A DNA stretch of 14,493 nt, from the NCBI GenBank assembly GCA_035937595.1, contig DASZHS010000030.1, positions 1-14,493 of the forward strand, given 5' to 3'. The position numbers and the translations under genes are program-made. The number at the start of each line of letters is the position of its first letter. Position 1 is the first letter of the stretch. Below, piece after piece: positions 6,903 through 12,932 of this stretch. The DNA comes from Palsa-459 sp035937595 (GTDB taxonomy: Bacteria; Actinomycetota; Acidimicrobiia; Acidimicrobiales; RAAP-2). The notes under the pieces are model-generated. The model was given only the letters and a program-made list of their open reading frames with translations, was not told the origin of the DNA and searched no databases.

Positions 6903-7447
6903 CCGTCACCGCCGACGACGACGTCCTGTTCTCCGACGGCACGGTCTCGCTCCGCAGGTTCACCCTGGGCGACGTCCCCGCCCACCTCGAGGGCGAGGAC
7001 GACGAGCAGGTCCGGTGGGTGAGCGGCGGCGTGGGCACCGTCGCGTCCGTGACCGCCATGGTCCACCGCGCCGCGGCAGGGTGGGCGGCGGGCGGGCCGA
7101 GGATCACGCTCGCCGTGCAGGACCCCGAGGGCGAGCTGATCGGCTTCGTCGAGTCGAACCGCGACCACGCGCACTTCGTCGGGCACGACCCGGGCGACGC
7201 CAACGTCTCGTACGGTCTGTACCCGGCGGCCCGCGGCAAGGGCTACGCGTCGAGGGCGGTCGTCCTCATGGAGGGCTACCTGCGCGGGCGGGGCGTGCGC
7301 CGCGCCGTCATCCGCGTCGCGGCGGGCAACGAGCGGTCGATCGCGCTGGCGCGCCGGCTCGGCTACGTCGCCGACGGGTCGGCGGTCAACGAGGACGGCA
7401 CGACCCACCTCCTCTTCAAAAAGGAGATCACGGCGCGCACCGAGTAG
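6899..7447 (+). CDS. GNAT-family N-acetyltransferase (RimJ/RimL-like), probable CTG start
   Basis: A GNAT acetyltransferase of about 182 residues that transfers acetyl from acetyl-CoA to an amine, by resemblance an N-terminal or small-molecule amine. It shows LRRFTLGD at the N-terminus, the acetyl-CoA pyrophosphate loop in YPAARGKGYASRAV (R112-G-K-G-Y-A117) and the motif B sequence AAGNERSIALARRLGY (141-156). The frame continues upstream inside the Ddn-like gene, but it has no ATG, GTG or TTG between the far upstream ATG at 6428 and the domain start. The first usable codon is CTG at 6899, which overlaps the preceding stop as CTGA, analogous to the common ATGA coupling. CTG 6926 would cut into the domain and GTG 7018 would remove its first strands. 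The exact start is therefore uncertain. Acetyl acceptor unknown. Confidence 0.85.
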   Translation: MTVTADDDVLFSDGTVSLRRFTLGDVPAHLEGEDDEQVRWVSGGVGTVASVTAMVHRAAAGWAAGGPRITLAVQDPEGELIGFVESNRDHAHFVGHDPGDANVSYGLYPAARGKGYASRAVVLMEGYLRGRGVRRAVIRVAAGNERSIALARRLGYVADGSAVNEDGTTHLLFKKEITARTE

Positions 7448-7461
7448 GCGCAGCTCGCCGT

Positions 7462-7489
7462 GACGGTGCTCGGGCCGCCGGCACCCGTC
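7462..7489. terminator. Possible bidirectional terminator between convergent genes
   Basis: GACGGTGC (7462-7469) can pair with GCACCCGTC (7481-7489), giving eight pairs with one bulged C and an 11-base loop. It sits between the ends of the acetyltransferase (7447) and the DHFR-like gene (7571). No T-tract. A second small inverted repeat, GACCCAAGGGTC (7561-7572), overlaps the DHFR-like stop codon. Confidence 0.3.
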
Positions 7490-7570
7490 GACCGCAGCCG
7501 GATGCCCTCGCGCACCGGCCCGTGGGCGTCGCACGCCAAAGGCCCCAGCTCGGGCCGCACGACCCAAGGG

Positions 7571-8167
7571 TCACGCGACGTGGGCAGGCTCGTAGTGGCA
7601 GATCTGGACGCCGGTCGCGCTCGTGCGCGACGAGACCAGACGGAGCGGCCGCAGCCGGCCGTCGTCGGGGAACAGCCGCTTGCCGCCCCCGAGGGTGACG
7701 GGCTCGAGCATCAGGCGGTAGGCGTCGACGAGATCGCTCCCGATGAGCGCCCGGGCGAGCGTCGCGCTCCCCATGAGCACGAGGTGGCCCTCGCGCTCGC
7801 CGAGCAGCCGGCGCACCTCACCCACGGCGTCGTCGCCCGCGAGCGCGACCGAGTTCGTCCAGGTGAGGTCCGCCGGGCCGAGCGACCTCGTCACGACGTA
7901 CTTCGGCAGCGCGTTCATCTGGTCGGCGAAGGGATCCCCGGCACGGCCCGGCCACGCCGCGGCCATCGTCTGCCAGGTGCGCCGCCCGAACAGCAGGGCG
8001 TCGGTCGTCGCGAGGAGCTCGGTGTACGCCGCGCCCATGGTCGCGGGGTCGAAGAACGGCATCGACCACCCGCCATGGTCGAACCCCCCGTCACGGTCCT
8101 CGTCCGCCCCGCCCGGCGCCTGGATGACGCCGTCCAAGGACATGAACTCGCTGATGGTGAGCCGCAC
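7571..8167 (-). CDS. Dihydrofolate reductase / RibD C-terminal-like NAD(P)H reductase
   Basis: A 198-residue member of the DHFR-like RibD_C superfamily, stand-alone and without the RibD deaminase domain. Family marks are RLTISEFMSLDGVIQ at the N-terminus, DALLFGRRTWQTMAAAWPG, the KYVVTRSL strand, HLVLMGSATLARALI (nucleotide-binding Gly segment) and the C-terminal DAYRLMLEPVTLGGGKRLFP. Such proteins are common in actinobacteria and mostly uncharacterised; they are NAD(P)H-dependent reductases, not the housekeeping DHFR. The start GTG 8167 is preceded by GGGAGG at a proper distance; an in-frame upstream start at 8197 would add ten residues and lies on top of the putative -10 box. No signal peptide, so cytoplasmic. 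It lies 84 bases downstream of the secreted beta-propeller gene on the same strand, but the nearby -10 box suggests its own promoter. Confidence 0.9.
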   Translation of the reverse strand: MRLTISEFMSLDGVIQAPGGADEDRDGGFDHGGWSMPFFDPATMGAAYTELLATTDALLFGRRTWQTMAAAWPGRAGDPFADQMNALPKYVVTRSLGPADLTWTNSVALAGDDAVGEVRRLLGEREGHLVLMGSATLARALIGSDLVDAYRLMLEPVTLGGGKRLFPDDGRLRPLRLVSSRTSATGVQICHYEPAHVA

Positions 8168-8195
8168 GCGCGCCTCCCGTGCTCGAGGGGCCACC

Positions 8196-8201
8196 AACCT
8201 A
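8196..8201 (-). promoter_or_regulatory. Candidate -10 box TAGGTT for the DHFR-like gene
   Basis: On the minus strand TAGGTT lies 28 bases upstream of the GTG at 8167, so a transcript would begin about 20 bases before the start codon and include the GGGAGG ribosome binding site. Confidence 0.45.
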
Positions 8202-8251
8202 CCGACGACGTGGCGCGGCGAGGCGCGGCGGCGACTGCGGCGGCCGCGGCG

Positions 8252-9373
8252 TCAGCGCGGAAGCGCCCACGGCCGCCAGGACGCCCCGCCGTCCGAGGTC
8301 CGCTCGAGGCGTGGCGCCGCACCGCCCGACGCGGTCCCCACCTCCATCCCCTGCGCCGGAGTCGTGAAGACGAGCGAGAAGACGTTGCTCGCGGGGATCC
8401 TGCCCACCGGCGCGGACGCGCCGCTCGCACCGGACACCCGGTACAGCTCGTCGGTGGTGGTGCCGCGCGCGAGGAACGCCCGGGACGCAGAGATCGGGTC
8501 GTACGCCCCGCCGGAGGTGTTGCCGATGAGCCCCACCTTCGCCAGCGTCCATGCCGTGCCGCCGTTCCCGGAGTGCGCGAAGCTGACGAGCATCCCCGTC
8601 GGGCACCGGGCCCAGAGCGCGGACGCCGACGAGGCCCACAGCTGGCAGGGCGTCACCGCGACCAGGCGGGGCGCCGCGCGCAGGGTGAAGCTCGAGCCGC
8701 CGTCGCTCGACGACGCGAGAACGGGTGCGCCTCTCGACGTCGCCTCCGACAGCCAGACGTGGCGGCCGAACGCCGCGATCGTCGCGCCGAAGGCGCCGAG
8801 CCCCGCCTGGTTGCCCAGCGCCGTCGACGTCCACGAGAGATGGTCCGTCGCGCTGTGCGACAGCCGGTACCCCGTGCAGGGGTAGTAACGGTGCGGACAG
8901 CGCGCCGTCACCATGAAGTACGCGGTCGCCGTCGCGGCCACGGCGATCACCGAGACGCCCCTCCCGAGCGACTGTTTGGCCCAGCTGCGCGCGCCGTTGG
9001 TGGTCGCGTAGAACGTCGCCGACAGGAGGCTCGCGTACACCGGCCCCTCGAGCGCGAGGCCGTCGGACGGCGTCGCGAAGACGAGCTGCCGCAGGGTCCC
9101 GGTCGGCGAGGCCCGCGAGACGGTCGCCGGCGGCGGGGTGACCGCGGCGAGGCGCGCACCGCCGTCGGCGGTCCGGTACAGGTGCAGGCACGGCGCGACG
9201 GCGCACGACGCCAGCACGTAGACGGTGCTCGTCGAGCCGGCCTGGGCGAGCAGCTCGGGCCGGTCCGGTGTGCGTCCCGGCGCGGTGCCGTCCGCGACGC
9301 CGGCCGACGCCACGACGACGACGAGGGATCCGGCGATCGAGAGCACGACCTTCGACAGCGCGACGGGCCGCAC
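8252..9373 (-). CDS. Secreted Asp-box (BNR/sialidase-like) beta-propeller protein
   Basis: A 373-residue secreted or cell-surface protein of unknown function. Residues 1-30 form a signal peptide: a basic start, the hydrophobic run VVLSIAGSLVVVVASAG, then a small-residue cleavage region. The rest carries six Asp-box-like repeats (S/T-x-D/N-x-G-x-S/T-W) at about 68-75 (TADGGARL), 124-131 (TTNGARSW), 173-181, 221-229 (SSSDGGSSF), 268-275 (HSGNGGTAW) and 359-366 (TSDGGASW). These mark the blade turns of a sialidase/photosynthesis-system-II-assembly-type beta-propeller. I see no sialidase arginine triad or FRIP motif, so enzymatic sialidase activity is not supported; a binding or scaffold role is more likely. 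The start GTG 9373 has a strong GAGAGGAGG upstream and a TAGGAT -10 box about 40 bases away. Several Cys residues (57, 62, 159, 166, 243, 257) could form disulfides outside the cell. Confidence 0.85.
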   Translation of the reverse strand: MRPVALSKVVLSIAGSLVVVVASAGVADGTAPGRTPDRPELLAQAGSTSTVYVLASCAVAPCLHLYRTADGGARLAAVTPPPATVSRASPTGTLRQLVFATPSDGLALEGPVYASLLSATFYATTNGARSWAKQSLGRGVSVIAVAATATAYFMVTARCPHRYYPCTGYRLSHSATDHLSWTSTALGNQAGLGAFGATIAAFGRHVWLSEATSRGAPVLASSSDGGSSFTLRAAPRLVAVTPCQLWASSASALWARCPTGMLVSFAHSGNGGTAWTLAKVGLIGNTSGGAYDPISASRAFLARGTTTDELYRVSGASGASAPVGRIPASNVFSLVFTTPAQGMEVGTASGGAAPRLERTSDGGASWRPWALPR

Positions 9374-9411
9374 GTGGCCTCCTCTCTCGACCCGGATGGA
9401 CGACGCTTCGA

Positions 9412-9417
9412 ATCCTA
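9412..9417 (-). promoter_or_regulatory. Candidate -10 box TAGGAT for the beta-propeller gene
   Basis: The minus-strand TAGGAT is 38 bases upstream of the GTG at 9373 and the strong ribosome binding site lies between them. It is the same hexamer as at 4366-4371. Confidence 0.5.
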
Positions 9418-9506
9418 GGGAGCACGGCGTCCGTGTGGGAGGCGGTGCGCGGCTCGTGCGCCGCCGTCGGATACCGCGGCCTGGGTCCCCGACCGCGCGC
9501 CGTGAC

Positions 9507-9528
9507 GCCCCGGGTCCGGACCCGGGGC
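9507..9528. repeat. Perfect 22-bp palindrome between divergent promoters (operator candidate)
   Basis: The arm GCCCCGGGTCC is followed immediately by its exact reverse complement. The element sits inside a wider inverted repeat: GACGCCCC at 9504-9511 can alternatively pair with GGGGCGTC at 9538-9545. It lies about 30 bases upstream of the TAGTCT -10 box of the amidohydrolase and about 90 bases from the divergent TAGGAT box. No gene ends here, so a terminator role is unlikely; binding of a dimeric regulator is possible. Confidence 0.45.
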
Positions 9529-9557
9529 CGGGACGGCGGGGCGTCGCGGTGGCGACC

Positions 9558-9563
9558 TAGTCT
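9558..9563 (+). promoter_or_regulatory. Candidate -10 box TAGTCT for the amidohydrolase gene
   Basis: TAGTCT fits TAnnnT and lies 41 bases before the ATG at 9605, leaving a leader of about 35 bases containing the AGAAGGGGG ribosome binding site. Confidence 0.5.
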
Positions 9564-9604
9564 TCGCACCAACGGCAGGACACCAGGTGTGAGAAGGGGG
9601 CCCG

Positions 9605-10771
9605 ATGACGTACGCCGGCGGTCGAACGATCCTCGACGCGGACAGCCACGTGATGGAGCTCGCGGACTTCCTCGACGCCTACCTCGGGCCCGAGGACGCG
9701 GCACGGATGAAGCGCGGCACGATGGAGGCCCTCGCGCCCGTGCTCGACGAGGCCGTCCAGCGCGCCGAGCGGCGCCGCAGCGACCCGGACGAGGCGGCGG
9801 AGGCCGAGTCGCGGCTCTTGTTGGACAAGGGGTGGTTCGCGATGGGCGGGTTCGAGGCCGCCGAGCGCAGCCGGGTGCTCGACCTGCTCGGCTTCGACGG
9901 CCAGCTCGTCTTCGCCACGTTCGCGTCCACGCTGTACCTCGGTCGGGACCTCGGGCGCCTCTACGCCGGCGCGACCGCGCAGAACCACGCCGTCCAGGCG
10001 TTCTGCGCCGGTGACCCGCGCCTCTTGGGCGTCGGCTACGTGCCGCTCAACGACCCCGCGCGGGCGCTCGAGACCCTGGAGGTGGCACTCGGCCTCGGCT
10101 GTGCGGCGGTGATGGTCCCCTCGACCGCCGCCGGCGAGCGCTCGCCGACGCACCCCGACCTCGACGGGTTCTGGGGAACGCTCGAGGCGGCCGGCGTGCC
10201 GTTCGTCCTGCACGTGGGCGGCGGCGGTCGGCTCTTGGACCCCGCGTTCCACGAGAACGGCCGCCCGGTCACCGACCACCTCGGCGGGGGCGAGAACGTG
10301 CGCTCCAAGGACTACCTCGCGATCCACCACTCCCCGGAGGTCTTCCTCGGCGCGCTCGTGCTCGACGGGCTGTTCGACCGGTTCCCGCAGCTTCGCGGGG
10401 GGTGCATCGAGCAGGGGGCGAGCTGGGTGGTCTCGTGGCTGCGGCACCTCGACCACGCCCAGCGCGCGTTCCGGCGCACCGAGCCGCCGCTGCAGGCGCT
10501 CGCGGACCGGCCGTCCGCCTACGTGCACCGCCACCTCAAGTTCACGCCCTTCCCGGGCGAGCCGGTGGGCTGGATGATGGAGCAGGCGGGGGCGGACCTG
10601 TTCATGTTCTCGACCGACTACCCCCATCCGGAGGGCGGCCGTGACCCGCTCGCGTCGTTCGAGGAGCACCTCGGCGGCGTCGACGAGGCCGACAAGGACC
10701 GCTTCTACCGCGCGAACATGGCGGCGCTGCTCCACGGCGAGCACGCCGAGGCGGCTGCGGCCGGGGTCTAG
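9605..10771 (+). CDS. Amidohydrolase-family (amidohydrolase 2 / ACMSD-like) metal-dependent hydrolase
   Basis: A 388-residue TIM-barrel metal hydrolase or decarboxylase of the amidohydrolase-2 group. The first metal motif is DADSHVME (residues 11-18), the D-x-D-S-H variant common in actinobacteria in place of H-x-H. Further expected ligands or catalytic residues are His203 (VLHVGGG), the His pair in AIHHSPEVF, Glu269 (GGCIEQGASW) and Asp338 (FSTDYPHPEGGRDP). Relatives include 2-amino-3-carboxymuconate semialdehyde decarboxylase and resorcylate decarboxylases, but the many actinobacterial DxDSH members have no assigned substrate. ATG 9605 has AGAAGGGGG upstream. No signal peptide, so cytoplasmic. 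It appears monocistronic, with its own promoter, an upstream palindrome and a terminal hairpin. Involvement in aromatic or xenobiotic breakdown is only a guess. Confidence 0.92.
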   Translation: MTYAGGRTILDADSHVMELADFLDAYLGPEDAARMKRGTMEALAPVLDEAVQRAERRRSDPDEAAEAESRLLLDKGWFAMGGFEAAERSRVLDLLGFDGQLVFATFASTLYLGRDLGRLYAGATAQNHAVQAFCAGDPRLLGVGYVPLNDPARALETLEVALGLGCAAVMVPSTAAGERSPTHPDLDGFWGTLEAAGVPFVLHVGGGGRLLDPAFHENGRPVTDHLGGGENVRSKDYLAIHHSPEVFLGALVLDGLFDRFPQLRGGCIEQGASWVVSWLRHLDHAQRAFRRTEPPLQALADRPSAYVHRHLKFTPFPGEPVGWMMEQAGADLFMFSTDYPHPEGGRDPLASFEEHLGGVDEADKDRFYRANMAALLHGEHAEAAAAGV

Positions 10772-10795
10772 GGGGCGGCCCGGCCGCAGCGCCTC
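10748..10795. terminator. Long hairpin between convergent genes, likely bidirectional terminator
   Basis: Bases 10748-10763 pair with 10781-10795 over 15 base pairs with a single bulged G, around a 17-base loop. The loop holds the amidohydrolase stop codon (10769-10771) and the start of a smaller competing palindrome (GCGGCC-C-GGCCGC, 10775-10787). The minus-strand zinc-ribbon gene ends at 10803, just beyond it. No T-tract, as is common for GC-rich actinobacterial terminators. Confidence 0.5.
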
Positions 10796-10802
10796 GGCGC
10801 CG

Positions 10803-11495
10803 TCACCAGATCGAGATGACCCCGCGTGGTGTCGACGGCGTCGGGGTCCGCGCCGGCGCGCCGTTGTTCGGGGCCGACTGGACCGCGACGTCGGCGGTCG
10901 AGCCGACGGGTGCGCGGTGCTCGCCGGCGACGACGCGCCCGAAGAGCGACTCGTCGACCGGACGGGCCAGGTCGTCGCGGATCCGCTGCAGCAAGAAGTG
11001 CGCCGACTTCGAGCTCAGCCCGTAGCGGCGCTCGACCTCGCGGTCGCTCAGCTCGCGGTTGGTCGACGCGATCTCGAACGCGACGAGGATCCACGTGCGG
11101 ATCGGCACGTGCGTGCCGTGCATGACCGTGCCGGTGATCACGGAGAACTGGCGCTTGCACGCGCGGCACTTCCACACCCGGCGCTCGGACTGGCGGCCAC
11201 GGTTCGTGGTCCGGCTCAGCCCGTTGGCGGGGCGGAGGTAGGCGTGCGGCCCGATGACCCCGCAGTGCGGGCACTCGGGGCGGCCGCGCCAGCGCAGGTT
11301 CTCGAGCAGCTCGTAGGCCGACGCCTCTGTCGGCAGCCGCTCGGCGATCCGCGCGAGGATCGCGCTCGTCGCCTGTGACCTCGCCTCTCCGTTCGGCGGG
11401 GACGCGCTGCGCAGCAGCTCGTTCAGCGCCGAGAGGTCGAACTCGGTGAGCGGTGCCTCGAGAGAGGCGACGCCGTTGGTCGTGTCGTTGGTCAT
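10803..11495 (-). CDS. Stand-alone IS1595-type zinc-ribbon/HTH protein without transposase catalytic domain
   Basis: A 230-residue protein matching the N-terminal part of IS1595-family transposases. Residues 1-58 are a variable lead. YELLENLRWRGRPECPHCG begins the zinc ribbon, with Cys75/Cys78 and Cys110/Cys113 (WKCRACKRQFSVITGTV). HGTHVPIRTWILVAFEI and RELSDREVERRYGLSSKSAHFLLQRIRDDL (about 150-180) form the helix-turn-helix. In true transposases a DDE catalytic domain of about 150 residues starting around VDETYVGG follows. Here only PVDESLFGRVV faintly recalls it, and the protein ends after a Pro/Thr/Ala-rich tail of about 40 residues. ATG 11495 has a strong GGGAGGAAAG upstream, and the frame is intact, so it looks like a maintained gene, not debris. 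It starts 26 bases after the CAP gene, probably co-transcribed. A DNA-binding regulatory role is inferred. Confidence 0.8.
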   Translation of the reverse strand: MTNDTTNGVASLEAPLTEFDLSALNELLRSASPPNGEARSQATSAILARIAERLPTEASAYELLENLRWRGRPECPHCGVIGPHAYLRPANGLSRTTNRGRQSERRVWKCRACKRQFSVITGTVMHGTHVPIRTWILVAFEIASTNRELSDREVERRYGLSSKSAHFLLQRIRDDLARPVDESLFGRVVAGEHRAPVGSTADVAVQSAPNNGAPARTPTPSTPRGVISIW

Positions 11496-11521
11496 CTTTC
11501 CTCCCTGTATCGGGGACACGG

Positions 11522-12556
11522 CTACCTGCCGGCCCGCTTGAAGGTCTTGGTCCGGCAGCGCGCGGCGCCGAGGGGCGCTGCGCGGCCGGGGGAGCGGCAC
11601 GGCGACGCCGCGGTGCTGCTCGCGATCCACTGCGGCCAGGTGCCGTGCACCGCCGCGCGCCGCGCGTCCTGCGCGCGACGCTCGGCCGCCCGCTGGGCGG
11701 CGGCCCTGGCGGCGAGCCCCGTGGCCGGCAGGTACGGGACGACGTCGTGCGCCCAGGTGAACGTCATCGTCGGCGCGGCGCCGGCCGGGAGCTCGACGAG
11801 GTCGACGAAGGACGCGGTGCCGCCGCTCACGGCGAACCCGGTCCCCATCTCGCAGGTGCGACAGCCCAACCCGACGCCCGGGTTGAAGCGCGGGGCCGCG
11901 CCCAAGAGCTCGTCGCGGTGCGCCCAGCAGCCGGCCGCCTGCGCGGACGTGCACGCGGCGTTGGGGGTGCGCGCGGCGCTGCCGCCCCAGCCGTCGGCGT
12001 ACATCCAGAGGAAGTCCGCGCCGAGCGTGGTCACGCCCGACGCCCAGGCGCCGCCGAAGCCGGGGACGCCGGCGTGGTCCACGCCGACCGCGAAGCGCGG
12101 CGCGAGCCACGGGTCCGACCCCGTGTCCGCGGCGCGCTGGGCCGCCGCGGACAGCGCCGCGTTGAGCCCGAGGTACGGGGGGAGCCCGCGCGCGGTCCGC
12201 TCGAGGTCGCACAGGACGAAGAGCTGCTCTTCGGGGCTGAGCGAGAACCAGTTCGCCGGCAGCACGATCGCGCCGAGGCCCTCGTGCGCGCGGGCCGCGT
12301 CGAGCGCGCGCTGGACGAACGCGACGCACGACGGCGCGTCGCTGTAGGCGGGGAACGTGAGGTCGGGGGTCACGCACGGATTGGCGCACTGCCAGCTCCC
12401 GGCCTGGCCGGTGCAGGGACCCGACACCTCGAAGTTCGGCGACGGCGTGGCGTTGGCGGCCGGGTTGCGGTCGGGCAGCAGGCCGATGGCGGTGACCCGG
12501 CTCGACCCCGTGAAGACGAGCGCCGGGACGACCAGTGCGGCGATCCCGAGGCGCAC
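11522..12556 (-). CDS. Secreted CAP/SCP-like domain protein
   Basis: A secreted protein with a divergent CAP (SCP/Tpx-1/PR-1-like) domain, of unknown biochemical role. From GTG 12556 it has 344 residues and begins with a signal peptide (RLGIAALVVPALVFTG then SSRVTAIG). The CAP-like part includes SLSPEEQLFVLCDLERTARGLPPYLGLNAAL, RAADTGSDP, GADFLWMYADGWGG and GCWAHRDELLG, a pattern I associate with actinobacterial secreted CAP proteins. Paired cysteines fit an extracellular location. The C-terminus is Ala/Arg-rich and basic. The start is uncertain: the frame is also open from ATG 12625 (367 aa, no ribosome binding site) and GTG 12730 (402 aa). I prefer GTG 12556 because it puts the signal peptide at the N-terminus and has GAGAGGA upstream, though at a longish 14-base distance and inside a hairpin arm. 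The zinc-ribbon gene follows after 26 bases. Confidence 0.78.
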   Translation of the reverse strand: MRLGIAALVVPALVFTGSSRVTAIGLLPDRNPAANATPSPNFEVSGPCTGQAGSWQCANPCVTPDLTFPAYSDAPSCVAFVQRALDAARAHEGLGAIVLPANWFSLSPEEQLFVLCDLERTARGLPPYLGLNAALSAAAQRAADTGSDPWLAPRFAVGVDHAGVPGFGGAWASGVTTLGADFLWMYADGWGGSAARTPNAACTSAQAAGCWAHRDELLGAAPRFNPGVGLGCRTCEMGTGFAVSGGTASFVDLVELPAGAAPTMTFTWAHDVVPYLPATGLAARAAAQRAAERRAQDARRAAVHGTWPQWIASSTAASPCRSPGRAAPLGAARCRTKTFKRAGR

Positions 12557-12570
12557 AGCGACTTGCCGGG

Positions 12571-12614
12571 TCCTCTCGTGACGCGGTGGGGGGGGGACCG
12601 TCGTCACGAGAGGA
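12571..12614. repeat. 13-bp inverted repeat with a G9 loop at the CAP gene start
   Basis: TCCTCTCGTGACG (12571-12583) and CGTCACGAGAGGA (12602-12614) are perfect 13-base arms. CGGT (12584-12587) and ACCG (12597-12600) extend the stem past one bulged T, leaving exactly nine G (plus strand; nine C in the CAP mRNA) as the loop at 12588-12596. Read on the minus strand, the second arm contains GAGAGGA, the only plausible Shine-Dalgarno sequence for GTG 12556. If translation starts further upstream, the structure lies inside the coding region. No T-run follows, so it is unlikely to be a simple terminator. Confidence 0.6.
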
Positions 12615-12932
12615 ACCCACGGCATTGGAAGCACCACGTGATGGCGCGCGACGCACCGGATCGACGCGAGGGCCGGCCCTGGAGGAGACGCAGGTGGCGC
12701 GACTCGCCGTCGCCGGGGTTCGTCAAGCACGTCATCACGCGCTAGAAGTTGGCAGTCCCTCCTCTACCTGCCCGCACGCGCAACGCAACATCCGGACAAT
12801 TCGCTCCGGCGCGTGTCGCTGCGAAGTGCTGACGTGGATCGATCCGGCCGATCGACGCACCGCGCGCCCACGCCGCGCCTTGGGGGTGCGACCCGTTGCG
12901 CGGCTGGTGGGCTCGGCGACGCCGGCGCGGGC
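12615..12932. other. Intergenic stretch upstream of the CAP gene
   Basis: About 320 bases between the UbiA-like gene end and the CAP hairpin, with slightly lower GC around 12731-12800. I see no RNA gene, clear -10 box or convincing terminator. It holds an 18-codon minus-strand ORF (12791-12735) whose TGA overlaps the ATG of a 43-codon ORF (12735-12604) running into the hairpin, but neither has a good ribosome binding site. Whether the CAP gene has its own promoter here or depends on read-through from the UbiE/UbiA-like genes is unresolved. Confidence 0.4.

Noticed and set aside
7363..7560. Short minus-strand ORF between the acetyltransferase and the DHFR-like gene.
   Set aside because: It overlaps the 3' end of the acetyltransferase, has no clear ribosome site and shows no family resemblance.
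7460..9418. A 652-codon plus-strand open frame across the DHFR-like and beta-propeller genes.
   Set aside because: Arg/Ala/Gly/Pro-rich noise lying opposite two well-supported minus-strand genes with good ribosome sites.
10772..12620. A complete insertion sequence around the zinc-ribbon gene.
   Set aside because: No DDE domain, no matching terminal inverted repeats and no target-site duplication; the inverted repeats at 10748-10795 and 12571-12614 are unrelated in sequence to each other.
12604..12791. Two tiny overlapping minus-strand ORFs (18 and 43 codons) between the UbiA-like and CAP genes.
   Set aside because: Neither has a convincing ribosome site or recognisable composition; such ORFs are frequent by chance at this GC content.
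12839..12855. Imperfect palindrome TCGATCCGGCCGATCGA as an operator.
   Set aside because: Interrupted symmetry, CG/GATC-rich sequence of a kind common by chance, and no promoter recognised next to it.
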